DNA from: a virus
Virus record (IMG/VR): IMGVR_UViG_3300023202_000135
Span: 1-64,000 of that record
Length of the DNA: 64,000 nucleotides
Strand: one strand, 5' to 3'
The notes under the pieces were generated by a model. The model ran no database searches. It worked only from the letters and a program-made list of their open reading frames with translations, and was not told the origin of the DNA. Positions within the stretch are counted from its first letter, which is position 1; each line of letters opens with the position of its first letter. This document shows, piece by piece, positions 1 to 7,223 of this stretch. The position numbers were made by a program, and so were the translations under genes.

Positions 1-658
1 TGCACCGCATGCCGTTCGCGCAGACGCGGCGCTCGTTGTAATCGCAGACGTGCGTGGCGCTGTCGCCGTTGATCGCGTTTCGCACGTCAACGCCGAATCG
101 GACGATGTCGCCCACACGGGCTTCGATCTGTTCGAGGTCGTCAACGACGGTCATGCGCAGCACCGGGCCTTCGAGCCATGCGCTCGTCATCTTGAGGCCC
201 TCGCCGCCGGAGAGCACCCACTCTACGAGGTCCATATTGTCGAGGGGGGTGTAAGTGCCTTTGGAGACGATGCCGTCGATGCGCCTTGCATCCGTGTCGA
301 CGACGAGCTGTCTCTTGGCCTTGTGAAACTGGCTCTTGATCGAGTGGGCGATGACGTCCAGGGCGAGGCTCTCGTCCTCCGCGGCAAGCCGGCGGATGAA
401 GCTGACGGGCACGCCGGTGACGTGACAGAGGTCGGAGAAGGCGGCCTTGCTCAGCCGCATGTCGACGCCGTTGACGTGGCCGTCGACGTCCATCTCTTCG
501 ATGAAATCCGCGTCGAGGAGGGTGACGTCCTCCTTCTGCTTCGCGCAAGCAGCGGTGAGCTGGGCTTGGCTGTTGAAGCGGAGGCACGGGGGTGTCGGGA
601 GGTCGAATCCTTTCGGTCCACGGGGTCCGGTGTTGGCGAGGGCGGCCTTGAGGCTCAT
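1..658 (-). CDS. DUF932-like protein (C-terminus cut by window edge)
   Basis: Open from an ATG at 658 to the left edge, so the C-terminus is missing; at least 219 residues are present. AAGGAG lies 5 bases before the ATG, which fixes the start. The visible end contains GDSATHVCDYNERRVCANGM, which matches the pattern of DUF932 / phage-plasmid-like proteins, where a conserved Arg-Val-Cys-x-Asn-Gly stretch follows a conserved core. These proteins are common in phages and plasmids; their biochemical role is unsettled. A weak promoter-like element lies upstream at 716-743. It is last in the leftward replication block as seen here. Family call is from motif memory, not a search. Confidence 0.7.
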   Translation of the reverse strand, partial: MSLKAALANTGPRGPKGFDLPTPPCLRFNSQAQLTAACAKQKEDVTLLDADFIEEMDVDGHVNGVDMRLSKAAFSDLCHVTGVPVSFIRRLAAEDESLALDVIAHSIKSQFHKAKRQLVVDTDARRIDGIVSKGTYTPLDNMDLVEWVLSGGEGLKMTSAWLEGPVLRMTVVDDLEQIEARVGDIVRFGVDVRNAINGDSATHVCDYNERRVCANGMRC

Positions 659-715
659 GTGGTTCTCCTTGCTGGCCGGGCGCAGGTTGGGTTCCCGGTT
701 GGCTCCAGCGTGGTC

Positions 716-743
716 TACTTTGCGCGTCACGCGGGGAAGTCAA
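716..743 (-). promoter_or_regulatory. weak promoter-like element before the DUF932-like gene
   Basis: On the minus strand TTGACT is followed after 16 bases by AAAGTA, a poor -10. The spacer contains CCCCGCGTGACGCG, nearly the same as the spacer of the better promoter at 55533-55562, which is the main reason to list it. A half-site GGTGACAAAGCG of the dispersed palindrome lies nearby at 765-776. Confidence 0.3.
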
Positions 744-794
744 CAGTCATCTTCGCGTAACCCCGGTGACAAAGCGTTTTTGGGTCGCAGCCTC

Positions 795-1814
795 CTAGGC
801 CCGTCCGACCGAGGCGAGGATGCGGTCCCTGACGGTCGGCGCGCGGCGCGTAGTCATCATCTCTTCGAGGTGCGCTCGGTTCTCGTCCGGGTCCCCTTGT
901 GCGAGCGGTAGCACCGACACGCGCGGCACCACGTCGATGAGAGCGTCGTGCACAGCGGTGCTCGCGCGCATCTCCCCTGCGTCGAGGCTGACGACCACCT
1001 CTTCGAGGCCGTGGTCGACGAGGTCCGCGATCAACTGCACCTGCTCGTCGCTGATGGTCTTGCCGAGGAGCCCCCCGGCGTGGTGGTGCGCCATCACGTC
1101 GAAGGGGCCTTCGCATATCGCGATGCGCTTGCGTCCGACGAGGTCGTCGTAATTGAAGATCACGTCCTTCTTGTGGTAGTAGCCGTCCCTGTTCATCGGG
1201 TTTTTCGACTTCATCTCGTGGTCACCGCAGTAGCGCGTCGTGAAATAGACCAGCTTGCGGTTATGGAAGATGGGGAACACGAGGCGATGTCCATAATCCC
1301 CGCGGGGCGCGAAGCCGATCTTGAATCTCCGGATCTTGCCGAGGCTGATTCGACGGCGGCGGAGGTACCTGACGGCCGGCAGGAAGGCGCGCGGTTTCCG
1401 GTCCTGACGGAGAATCGGATAGAGGAGTTTCGACTCCTTCGGCAGCGCGTGCGGTAACATCGTGCCCGCCTGCCGGCCGGCGAAGAACCGTTCGATCATC
1501 GCGTCACGGATAGACTCGTGTTCGATCTCGGTGATCTCGTCTGAAAGGAGCGCGGACTCCTCGGCCAGCAGCCGCCCGCCGTTGAGCTGCTTGAACAGAG
1601 ACGTGAGGGATCGAGCGCCGAAGCCGCACCGGTAGCACACCGAGCAGCCTTTGGTGAAGTTGATCCACAGCTTCTTGCCCCCGCTCTCCGACCCGACGCG
1701 GTCGACGCAGAACGGGCAATAGAACTGGTACTCCGGTCCGGTCCCCGTCGACGCGCCGAGGCGCTGGTTGAGGTAGGTGTGTAGTCGATACGTGTTCAGC
1801 GTGCGCTTGGGCAT
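795..1814 (-). CDS. DNA primase, zinc-finger plus Toprim
   Basis: A 339-residue primase that would make RNA primers at the phage fork. The N-terminus has a zinc-ribbon of the CHC2/T7 gp4 kind with C33-x2-C36 and C57-x2-C60-x2-C63. A Toprim domain follows, with the metal-binding EGPFD around 235-239 and SLD around 276-278. No helicase domain is fused; a separate DnaB-type helicase lies three genes upstream at 2531-4051, so the two probably act as a primosome pair. The ATG at 1814 is preferred over an earlier in-frame ATG at 1994 because GAGGAT precedes it, the zinc motif starts soon after, and the longer reading overruns the neighbouring gene. Confidence 0.88.
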   Translation of the reverse strand: MPKRTLNTYRLHTYLNQRLGASTGTGPEYQFYCPFCVDRVGSESGGKKLWINFTKGCSVCYRCGFGARSLTSLFKQLNGGRLLAEESALLSDEITEIEHESIRDAMIERFFAGRQAGTMLPHALPKESKLLYPILRQDRKPRAFLPAVRYLRRRRISLGKIRRFKIGFAPRGDYGHRLVFPIFHNRKLVYFTTRYCGDHEMKSKNPMNRDGYYHKKDVIFNYDDLVGRKRIAICEGPFDVMAHHHAGGLLGKTISDEQVQLIADLVDHGLEEVVVSLDAGEMRASTAVHDALIDVVPRVSVLPLAQGDPDENRAHLEEMMTTRRAPTVRDRILASVGRA

Positions 1815-1825
1815 GGCGTCGATCC

Positions 1826-2164
1826 TCAGATGGAGAGCAGTTTGTCCTTGAGCCCGGATGTCTTCTTTTTCTCCGGCCGTTTCTTGCCGTAATACTTGAA
1901 GGGCGGGACGGGTTTGTTGGTGGCTCGGTAGAGGAACCGCATCCGCTCGCGCGGATGACAATCGGACCGGTCGTTGTTCACCCACTCCAGGCACCCGGCA
2001 TCCTTGAGGAAGAACAGGGCGACCATGAGCAAGCCGTACGGCGTATCCGGAAGGTCTTCGCGGATCTCGGTGAGGAGCGCACCTTGTGGTCGCGCCTTGA
2101 CGGCCTTCATGGCTTGCCTGACCGGAGCGCCGTGGGCGAGTCGTGTCGGTTCATCGGTTGTCAT
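1826..2164 (-). CDS. small protein, possible winged-helix fold
   Basis: 112 residues starting at MTTDEPTRLA; GGAGGA precedes the ATG. Its ATG overlaps the stop of the upstream gene by 4 bp (ATGA), so the two are probably translationally coupled. The middle (about 22-55, TEIREDLPDTPYGLLMVALF) looks like a small helical winged-helix-type region and the C-terminus is lysine-rich. It lies between the replicative helicase and the primase, so a replication accessory role is possible, but no family is recognised. Confidence 0.6.
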   Translation of the reverse strand: MTTDEPTRLAHGAPVRQAMKAVKARPQGALLTEIREDLPDTPYGLLMVALFFLKDAGCLEWVNNDRSDCHPRERMRFLYRATNKPVPPFKYYGKKRPEKKKTSGLKDKLLSI

Positions 2165-2538
2165 GCTGAGTCCTCCGCGATGCGTAGGGGTGAAAGGATC
2201 GAACCCGGGCATTTGATGCCGTAGGCCTCCTCGTACGTCTCCTCCAACGCCTCAGCTAGGTCGACGGTAGCCGCCTGGATATGCCGAAGGGCGTCGTGGA
2301 GGATCTCGTGGTCCGCGTCGTCCGAATCGTACGCCTCTCCGGATTCGCGGCGTCGACGGATAGCGTTGAGGTCATTGACGAGGTCGTTGTGCGTGGCGTG
2401 CAGGTCGAGGAGGTCGTTCCGATAATCCTCGACCGCCTCCTTCCACGGATCTTCGATGAACGCGCGGACCTCCTCCGGGGACGGGTGGTTCGCGCGTCGG
2501 ACGACTTCGCCGGTTTTGAAGCTGATGATCTCACCCAT
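2161..2538 (-). CDS. helical acidic hypothetical protein
   Basis: 125 residues starting MGEIISFKTG. The ATG overlaps the helicase stop by 8 bp and has GAAGG upstream, so it belongs to the helicase-primase operon. The sequence is mostly helical and acidic, with heptad-like stretches around 40-110 (dimer or coiled coil possible). The opening MGEIISFKTGEVV resembles short phage proteins found beside replication genes. No function is assigned. Confidence 0.6.
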   Translation of the reverse strand: MGEIISFKTGEVVRRANHPSPEEVRAFIEDPWKEAVEDYRNDLLDLHATHNDLVNDLNAIRRRRESGEAYDSDDADHEILHDALRHIQAATVDLAEALEETYEEAYGIKCPGSILSPLRIAEDSA

Positions 2539-4051
2539 CGTTCGGCACCTTCGTAGTAGGTTTTGTTTTCTTTTTGCGCGTCGGCTTCGGCTTGACGCCG
2601 ATCTTCTGTTTGCGCTTGGCCGGCGGCCTCTTGGTCTGCTTGATCCCCGCACCTTCCTTGAGGTTGTCAGCGGCTTTCGACGTCGACGTCTTGACCTTCG
2701 GCGCCGTCTCGCGGTGTTCCGCCTTTACCTTGACCGGGTTGTAAGCCGGGTCGAACAAGCCATCGGTCTTGATCCGGCAGAGCTTGCGGTTCACGTTGCA
2801 CTCGACCGTTACACCCATCTCGCTGTGACGCATCGCCATCGCGAAGAGCCGGGCGCGCTGTTGGATCATTTCCTCGTCGGTCTGGCAGAGTGCCCAAGCT
2901 GCGTCGACGATCGCAGCGATGCCGCGACTATCGCGGAAGTCGGCCATCGTGAGCGTCTCCTTCTCGAACGCCCCGGTCGTTGCCTGCGCGCCGGTCCACA
3001 TGGCGACGTTGTACTCCGAGGCAAGGGCGCGCAGCGACCGGTATATCTCGTCGAGGACGAGGTCATCGCGGCCAACGGTCGGCGGTCGCTTCATGAGGGC
3101 CGCGTAGTCGACGATCACGAGGTCCGGACGGAACCCGTCTTGGATCAAGATGTCCAAGTGGTTCGCGATCATGTTGGCGTCGGGCTGCCCCTCCCGGTAG
3201 CGCTGCGTAATCAGCTCCCCGAAGATGAACTTGTTCACTCGCGATTCGAGGAGGTCGACGTACTGATGCGGGTCCATGGTCTTAATGTTAACGTGCTTGC
3301 CCATGAGTCGGTCATCGTACCGCTCGGCCACTTCCTCCTTGTCCATCTCCATGGAATAATGCACGACGTTCAGACCATCGGTATTGGTCAACGCGCCGAA
3401 CCCGATGTTGATTAACGTCGTGGTCTTGCCGCGCTTCGGCGGTGCGAGAATCACGCCCAGGTGCCCGCGCGCGAGGCCCCCCGACATTGCGCCGTCGATG
3501 TGCTCCAACCCGGTCGGGATACGTTCGTGCATCGCAGCGGGGTCGAGATACCACGGCCGGCGACCGCGGACGTCGCGACGATAGAAGCGGCCGATGTCGG
3601 TGATGTCCGTGCCGACGCGCAGCGCATCTTGCACCCGAGGTAGGATCTTCTCGGTCGTCCCCTTGTCGATGAAGTCGCCGCTGTCGATGACCGCGTTGAC
3701 GAGCGCTTGGGTCTTTCCGAACTCGATCGCAAGATCCATCACGCCGCGCGCGTCGTCGATCTCCATCTCCGCCATCGACTTGATGGACTTCTCGACCTGC
3801 TTCGCGGTCGCCTCGTTGACCTCGGGGCGCGCGACTTCGACCAGTGTATCGGGGCTGGGTAGTTGGCGGGTCTTGTCGACGTACGCAAGCAGAGCCTTCG
3901 CACTGACCTTGAGCACATTGGACGTGAAGAACGTGTGGTCCATCACGCCGCGGTGCGCAAGCAAAAACCCGGGATGGCGCATGGCCACGGCCAGAATGCG
4001 TTTCTGGTAATCCTCCCCAAACCGCTCGCCGTAGGTTCCCTCGTCAGACAC
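2531..4051 (-). CDS. replicative DNA helicase, DnaB type
   Basis: 506 residues. An N-terminal helical domain (1-150) precedes a RecA-fold ATPase with Walker A APPKRGKTTT (about 203-212) and Walker B LVIVDYAALM (about 311-320), matching hexameric SF4 helicases of the DnaB / T4 gp41 kind. It would unwind DNA 5'-3' ahead of the phage polymerase and recruit the primase encoded downstream. The last 65 residues are very lysine/proline rich, an unusual basic tail that may bind DNA. It overlaps the next upstream gene by 8 bp, consistent with one transcript. Confidence 0.9.
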   Translation of the reverse strand: MSDEGTYGERFGEDYQKRILAVAMRHPGFLLAHRGVMDHTFFTSNVLKVSAKALLAYVDKTRQLPSPDTLVEVARPEVNEATAKQVEKSIKSMAEMEIDDARGVMDLAIEFGKTQALVNAVIDSGDFIDKGTTEKILPRVQDALRVGTDITDIGRFYRRDVRGRRPWYLDPAAMHERIPTGLEHIDGAMSGGLARGHLGVILAPPKRGKTTTLINIGFGALTNTDGLNVVHYSMEMDKEEVAERYDDRLMGKHVNIKTMDPHQYVDLLESRVNKFIFGELITQRYREGQPDANMIANHLDILIQDGFRPDLVIVDYAALMKRPPTVGRDDLVLDEIYRSLRALASEYNVAMWTGAQATTGAFEKETLTMADFRDSRGIAAIVDAAWALCQTDEEMIQQRARLFAMAMRHSEMGVTVECNVNRKLCRIKTDGLFDPAYNPVKVKAEHRETAPKVKTSTSKAADNLKEGAGIKQTKRPPAKRKQKIGVKPKPTRKKKTKPTTKVPNDG

Positions 4052-4955
4052 CGATCGACCCCCGAGCCAACTGGTCGCGCATGCGCGAGTTCATCCGTTT
4101 GCGTCGACGTTCGCGCACGATGTGCGCAGGCTCGTGACGCCCGGCCAGGAAGTCCGCGAGGTGGCCCCACTCAAAGCGTTGCTCGGTGAACGTGATCCGG
4201 GACGGTAGCCCGGGTTCGTACATGTGCGCGACGCTGCATGCGGCTTCAAGGCGCAGGACGTAGAGCCTTCGCGGGTCGTCCCTATGGTACTCGAACCACG
4301 TGTCCGATGCCAGCGTCAGCTCGGCAGCGTCAGCGGGTGACAAAGTGACACCCTCGATCCGATCCGCCGCGATCAACGACCCGATCTCACGCTCATCGTC
4401 GAGCACCGCCTTGTCGGCCATGCGCTGATCGGTGCTTGCGGTCATCGCGTCGTGCGTGGTCCGGTTGTACCGCATGCCGTGCAACGTGACGACGCGGTTG
4501 AACCGATCCTTGGCCTTCGGCGTCGGGACCAACATGCTGCGCGCCTGGAACCCTGCGCGAGCATAGACCTGATTGCCGCGTTCGGTGAGCGCGAACATGT
4601 GTGCGGCGATCCAGTCCTGCAAGTCGATCGACTCCTCCGCGCAGTACGCCGCAGCGCGGTCGATCGCGGCCTTGTTCCGTGCGGAGGTTCGACGCCGGGA
4701 CGGTCGCGCACCGAAGTACGTCTCGTGCAAGTCAGCATAGGCCTCGAACGGATCGGAAACCGGTGCGGGCTTCCGTGTCAGGTCATCGCGTTCGTCACGG
4801 GCGAGTTGTTCGAGCGAACGGTACTTGCGCCACCGGGCCGAGGCTTTGGCGCAGCGCGGGGCGTACGAGCATTCGACGCAGTCTTCGCGCGATGAGCGAT
4901 AGGTGAGTCCGTAGCATGTTGGCCGATCGGTTCGGGGTGCTGGATCACGCCGCAT
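4044..4955 (-). CDS. hypothetical protein with N-terminal cysteine cluster
   Basis: 303 residues from the ATG at 4955, which overlaps the end of the RHH gene by 11 bp. Near the N-terminus a possible zinc-binding set C-x13-C-x2-C-x5-C appears (CYGLTYRSS..DCVECSYAPRC). The rest is basic and helical with no recognisable catalytic motif. Its place directly before the helicase gene suggests a DNA-replication or DNA-binding role; a helicase loader is conceivable but there is no Walker motif to support it. Confidence 0.6.
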   Translation of the reverse strand: MRRDPAPRTDRPTCYGLTYRSSREDCVECSYAPRCAKASARWRKYRSLEQLARDERDDLTRKPAPVSDPFEAYADLHETYFGARPSRRRTSARNKAAIDRAAAYCAEESIDLQDWIAAHMFALTERGNQVYARAGFQARSMLVPTPKAKDRFNRVVTLHGMRYNRTTHDAMTASTDQRMADKAVLDDEREIGSLIAADRIEGVTLSPADAAELTLASDTWFEYHRDDPRRLYVLRLEAACSVAHMYEPGLPSRITFTEQRFEWGHLADFLAGRHEPAHIVRERRRKRMNSRMRDQLARGSIGV

Positions 4956-5190
4956 CGCCCAACCCCTCCGCTTCGATCGAAGCGAGACCGCGCTCAAGCG
5001 CGACGCGCATCACGTCAGACGCGTCCTTGCCCGGGTGTCGACGTTCGATGTCGTCGATCCATCGGGCGATGGTTTGCGGCAAGCGGAGGGACCGGCGAGG
5101 TCCGGGTTCGACTTCGAGAGGGCGACCGCCCTTTCGCTTCGCGCAGCGAGTTACCGTGCGCGGTGCATTCCGGGTCTTGGTTGTTGACAT
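4945..5190 (-). CDS. ribbon-helix-helix (CopG/Arc-like) regulator
   Basis: 81 residues, starting MSTTKTRNA after AAAGGACG. The C-terminal half (RRSLRLPQTIARWIDDI followed by a DASDVMRVALERGL helix) has the strand-helix-helix pattern of RHH DNA-binding proteins, which bind palindromic operators as dimers. It is the first gene of the helicase-primase transcript and sits behind the best sigma70-like promoter in the window, so it may regulate its own operon. It is the only clear small repressor-like gene seen here and hence one candidate for binding the dispersed GTGAC-N5-GTCAC sites. That link is inference only. Confidence 0.7.
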   Translation of the reverse strand: MSTTKTRNAPRTVTRCAKRKGGRPLEVEPGPRRSLRLPQTIARWIDDIERRHPGKDASDVMRVALERGLASIEAEGLGDAA

Positions 5191-5214
5191 GCGACGTCCT
5201 TTCAGCCGGCCCGG

Positions 5215-5244
5215 ATCATAGGGGGGTACCGGTGGGGATGTCAA
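5215..5244 (-). promoter_or_regulatory. strong sigma70-like promoter for the RHH-helicase-primase operon
   Basis: On the minus strand a perfect TTGACA is followed after 18 bases by TATGAT (5 of 6 to TATAAT). Transcription would start about 20 bases before the RHH start codon and run left through the helicase and primase genes. Confidence 0.7.
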
Positions 5245-5266
5245 CACCGGGTTTTCGAGTGCAAAA

Positions 5267-6841
5267 TCAAAACAGCGAAATCGCTGCCTCGGGAATCATG
5301 GGTGATTCCGGAGGCGGCCAATCCTCGACCAATGTCACCGCGTGACCTTCGCTCTCGTAGGCTTCGGCGCGAGCGAGTGCATGTTCCAAAAGTTTTTTGT
5401 GGCACGTCGGCGCGAAGTCGACGACAAGCACGTCGTCGAATCCCTTGTCACGTCGCATGCTTCGTCCGAGACGCTGGAGCACGTTGGTCACGGACTTCAC
5501 GCCTTCGGCAAGAACAAGCGCGTCGATTCCGTTGACGTCTTCGCCCTCGTCCCAAATCGTAGTTGCGACCACACAGTTCGCCGTGCCCTCGCCCATGAGT
5601 TTCTTGACGAGGTTCCGGTCCGGTGTCGCTGTGTCACCCCACACCGCGTAATGCTTCACGCCGAACTCTTCGAGCAGCAGGTGCAGCCGGTTCCAGTGAT
5701 CCTTTCGACGGCAGAGCACGAGCGTCTGCCGCCCCTTGACCTCGGTGAGATACTGGACGGCGCGGACCACGCTCCGGTTGTGCGTGTCGTTCTCGATAAT
5801 CCCCTCGACGTAGGCATCGTGGTAGGGCATCTCGGATTCGTAGTGGTTCCCCTTTCGGCTGACCTTGATGACCTTCGGCAGTATCCGGCCTGACGCGTTG
5901 TCGCTCATGACCATCGCGATGCGCGGCCGTGCCGTGAGCCCTAAGTCGACGAGCGCGTCGGTGTCGACCTCGTAGATAATCTCCCCGGTCGCTGCGCGGA
6001 TACGCGTGTCGCTCAACTCCTCGTTCTTGAACGGCGTCGCGCTGAGGCCCCACCGCAGCATGGCGCCGCTCGCCATCCCGATCTCGTACCAGGAGTCCGA
6101 CGATGAGTGGTGCGCTTCATCGAGCATGAGCACCTCGAAGTTCTCGACGATGTCGCGGTACTCCGCGTCGCCGGGGACGATCTTGCCCTTGCGCTTGTGT
6201 GGTCGGAAGTGGTTCAGCGATTGCGCGGTCGCCACGATGATGTCGCCATCGGTCTCGCGCTTCCCGTCACCGATCTGTCCGACGAGGATGTCGCCTTGGT
6301 AGAATCCACAGAACGTCTCGACGGTCTGCGCGGCGAGACCCTTCTTCGACGTCACGATAAGCGAGCGCCAATTCTTCTCCTCCCACAGGTACCGGGCGAG
6401 CGCGGCCATGACGGCGGTCTTCCCGCCCCCGGTCGGGATGCGGACGATCCCACGCGGGCTCTCGAACATGGCCATGATCGCCTCGTACTGGTGATCCCAA
6501 AACTCGCCAGTGAACTTCCCGTGCGCCGGCAGGTAGTCACGGCCCATCCAGCTCGTGTCGATCTCCCCGATGTCCGGCGTCTCGATCGTGACGTCGTGAC
6601 CGGCGGCGTTGAACCATAGCTTCGCGCGCTCGCAGAGACCGGCGGGGAATGCGCGCCCGTTGAACAACGGGATCCGACCATCCCATCGTTGCTCGCGGAA
6701 CGCGCGCATGTGGTTCCGGTTCGGGTCGAGCGGGTTGGCGACGTCCTGCATGCACGACAGGATCTTCCCGATGCTGCAACCCGCGACGGTTGCCCACGCC
6801 CCTTTCACGCTGAGCGTGACCGGCGGCGGAGATTTACTCAT
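5267..6841 (-). CDS. UvsW-like SF2 DNA helicase
   Basis: 524 residues with SF2 helicase motifs in order: Walker A IPTGGGKTA (about 135-143), DEAH (241-244), SAT (LSATPF) and motif VI QRLGRSMRR. The 130-residue N-terminal extension with FREQRWDGRIPLF resembles the UvsW N-terminal DNA-binding part. In T4, UvsW unwinds R-loops and branched DNA, remodels forks and switches origin to recombination-dependent replication. AGAAGGGG precedes the ATG. It is followed (downstream) by the RHH promoter and preceded by a repeat-rich gap that could be the origin such a helicase acts on. Confidence 0.85.
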   Translation of the reverse strand: MSKSPPPVTLSVKGAWATVAGCSIGKILSCMQDVANPLDPNRNHMRAFREQRWDGRIPLFNGRAFPAGLCERAKLWFNAAGHDVTIETPDIGEIDTSWMGRDYLPAHGKFTGEFWDHQYEAIMAMFESPRGIVRIPTGGGKTAVMAALARYLWEEKNWRSLIVTSKKGLAAQTVETFCGFYQGDILVGQIGDGKRETDGDIIVATAQSLNHFRPHKRKGKIVPGDAEYRDIVENFEVLMLDEAHHSSSDSWYEIGMASGAMLRWGLSATPFKNEELSDTRIRAATGEIIYEVDTDALVDLGLTARPRIAMVMSDNASGRILPKVIKVSRKGNHYESEMPYHDAYVEGIIENDTHNRSVVRAVQYLTEVKGRQTLVLCRRKDHWNRLHLLLEEFGVKHYAVWGDTATPDRNLVKKLMGEGTANCVVATTIWDEGEDVNGIDALVLAEGVKSVTNVLQRLGRSMRRDKGFDDVLVVDFAPTCHKKLLEHALARAEAYESEGHAVTLVEDWPPPESPMIPEAAISLF

Positions 6842-7223
6842 CGCGTCCCCTTCTTGCGGGTCACTTTGCCACTCGTTCCCGGTCTGCTCGCGGCGACAGC
6901 CGCGACCGACGAGCGCAGCGAGTCGGGGAACAGTCGCATGTACTCACTTCGTTCGTACATGCTTCCTGTTCGCTGTTCTATCATAGAGCTTCTCCGTACA
7001 TGTATTACCCTATCTCTAAATCTATACACTATGACCCTGGGCGCCATTGAGCCTGGGCCCCCTCCGGCCAATGGCGCATTGCGCCCTCCGGCCGATGGAC
7101 CATCGGCCCTATGCGCCATTGGTCCTAGGGCCCTATGGCCCGGTTCGGGCGCGCGCGTTAGATCGCTCATCGTAGTTGTCAACAGGGGTCTTTTCATGGG
7201 TCAATCCGCCGGTGACAAAGAGT
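6842..7223. other. 382-bp noncoding gap, candidate origin or control region
   Basis: The largest gap in the window, lying between the RecQ and UvsW-like genes. It holds an AT-rich patch (about 6985-7035) that stands out in this GC-rich DNA, three copies of GTACATG (6937-6943 and 6996-7002 as given, 6955-6961 as its reverse complement), the nested inverted repeats of 7041-7143, a TTGACA at 7177-7182 (minus) with no convincing -10, and a palindrome half-site GGTGACAAAG at 7211-7220. No convincing gene was found in it. Confidence 0.5.
7041..7143. repeat. nested inverted repeats / iterons
   Basis: Inner arms GGCCGATGG / CCATCGGCC (7090-7098 and 7100-7108) are perfect with a 1-base centre. Next, CCAATGGCGCAT / ATGCGCCATTGG (7068-7079 and 7111-7122) are perfect 12-mers. 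Outer GGGCCC copies lie at 7055 and 7128. GCGCCATTG also occurs at 7041, so the GCGCCATT word appears three times in alternating orientation. The whole could fold as a long cruciform or bind a dimeric protein repeatedly. Confidence 0.8.

Noticed and set aside
141-743. A 200-codon arginine/proline-rich minus-strand frame
   Set aside because: It is the shadow of the DUF932-like gene in another frame; the latter has the ribosome site and family motif.
4339-4353. GTGACAAAGTGACAC as another copy of the palindrome
   Set aside because: The two halves are direct repeats, not inverted; likewise the sequences at 20071 and 59296.
6838-7197. A 119-codon minus-strand frame ending with a 4-bp overlap on the UvsW-like start
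   Set aside because: It runs through the inverted repeats and AT-rich patch, has no recognisable protein character and only a marginal ribosome site. The overlap may be chance; I cannot exclude a gene.
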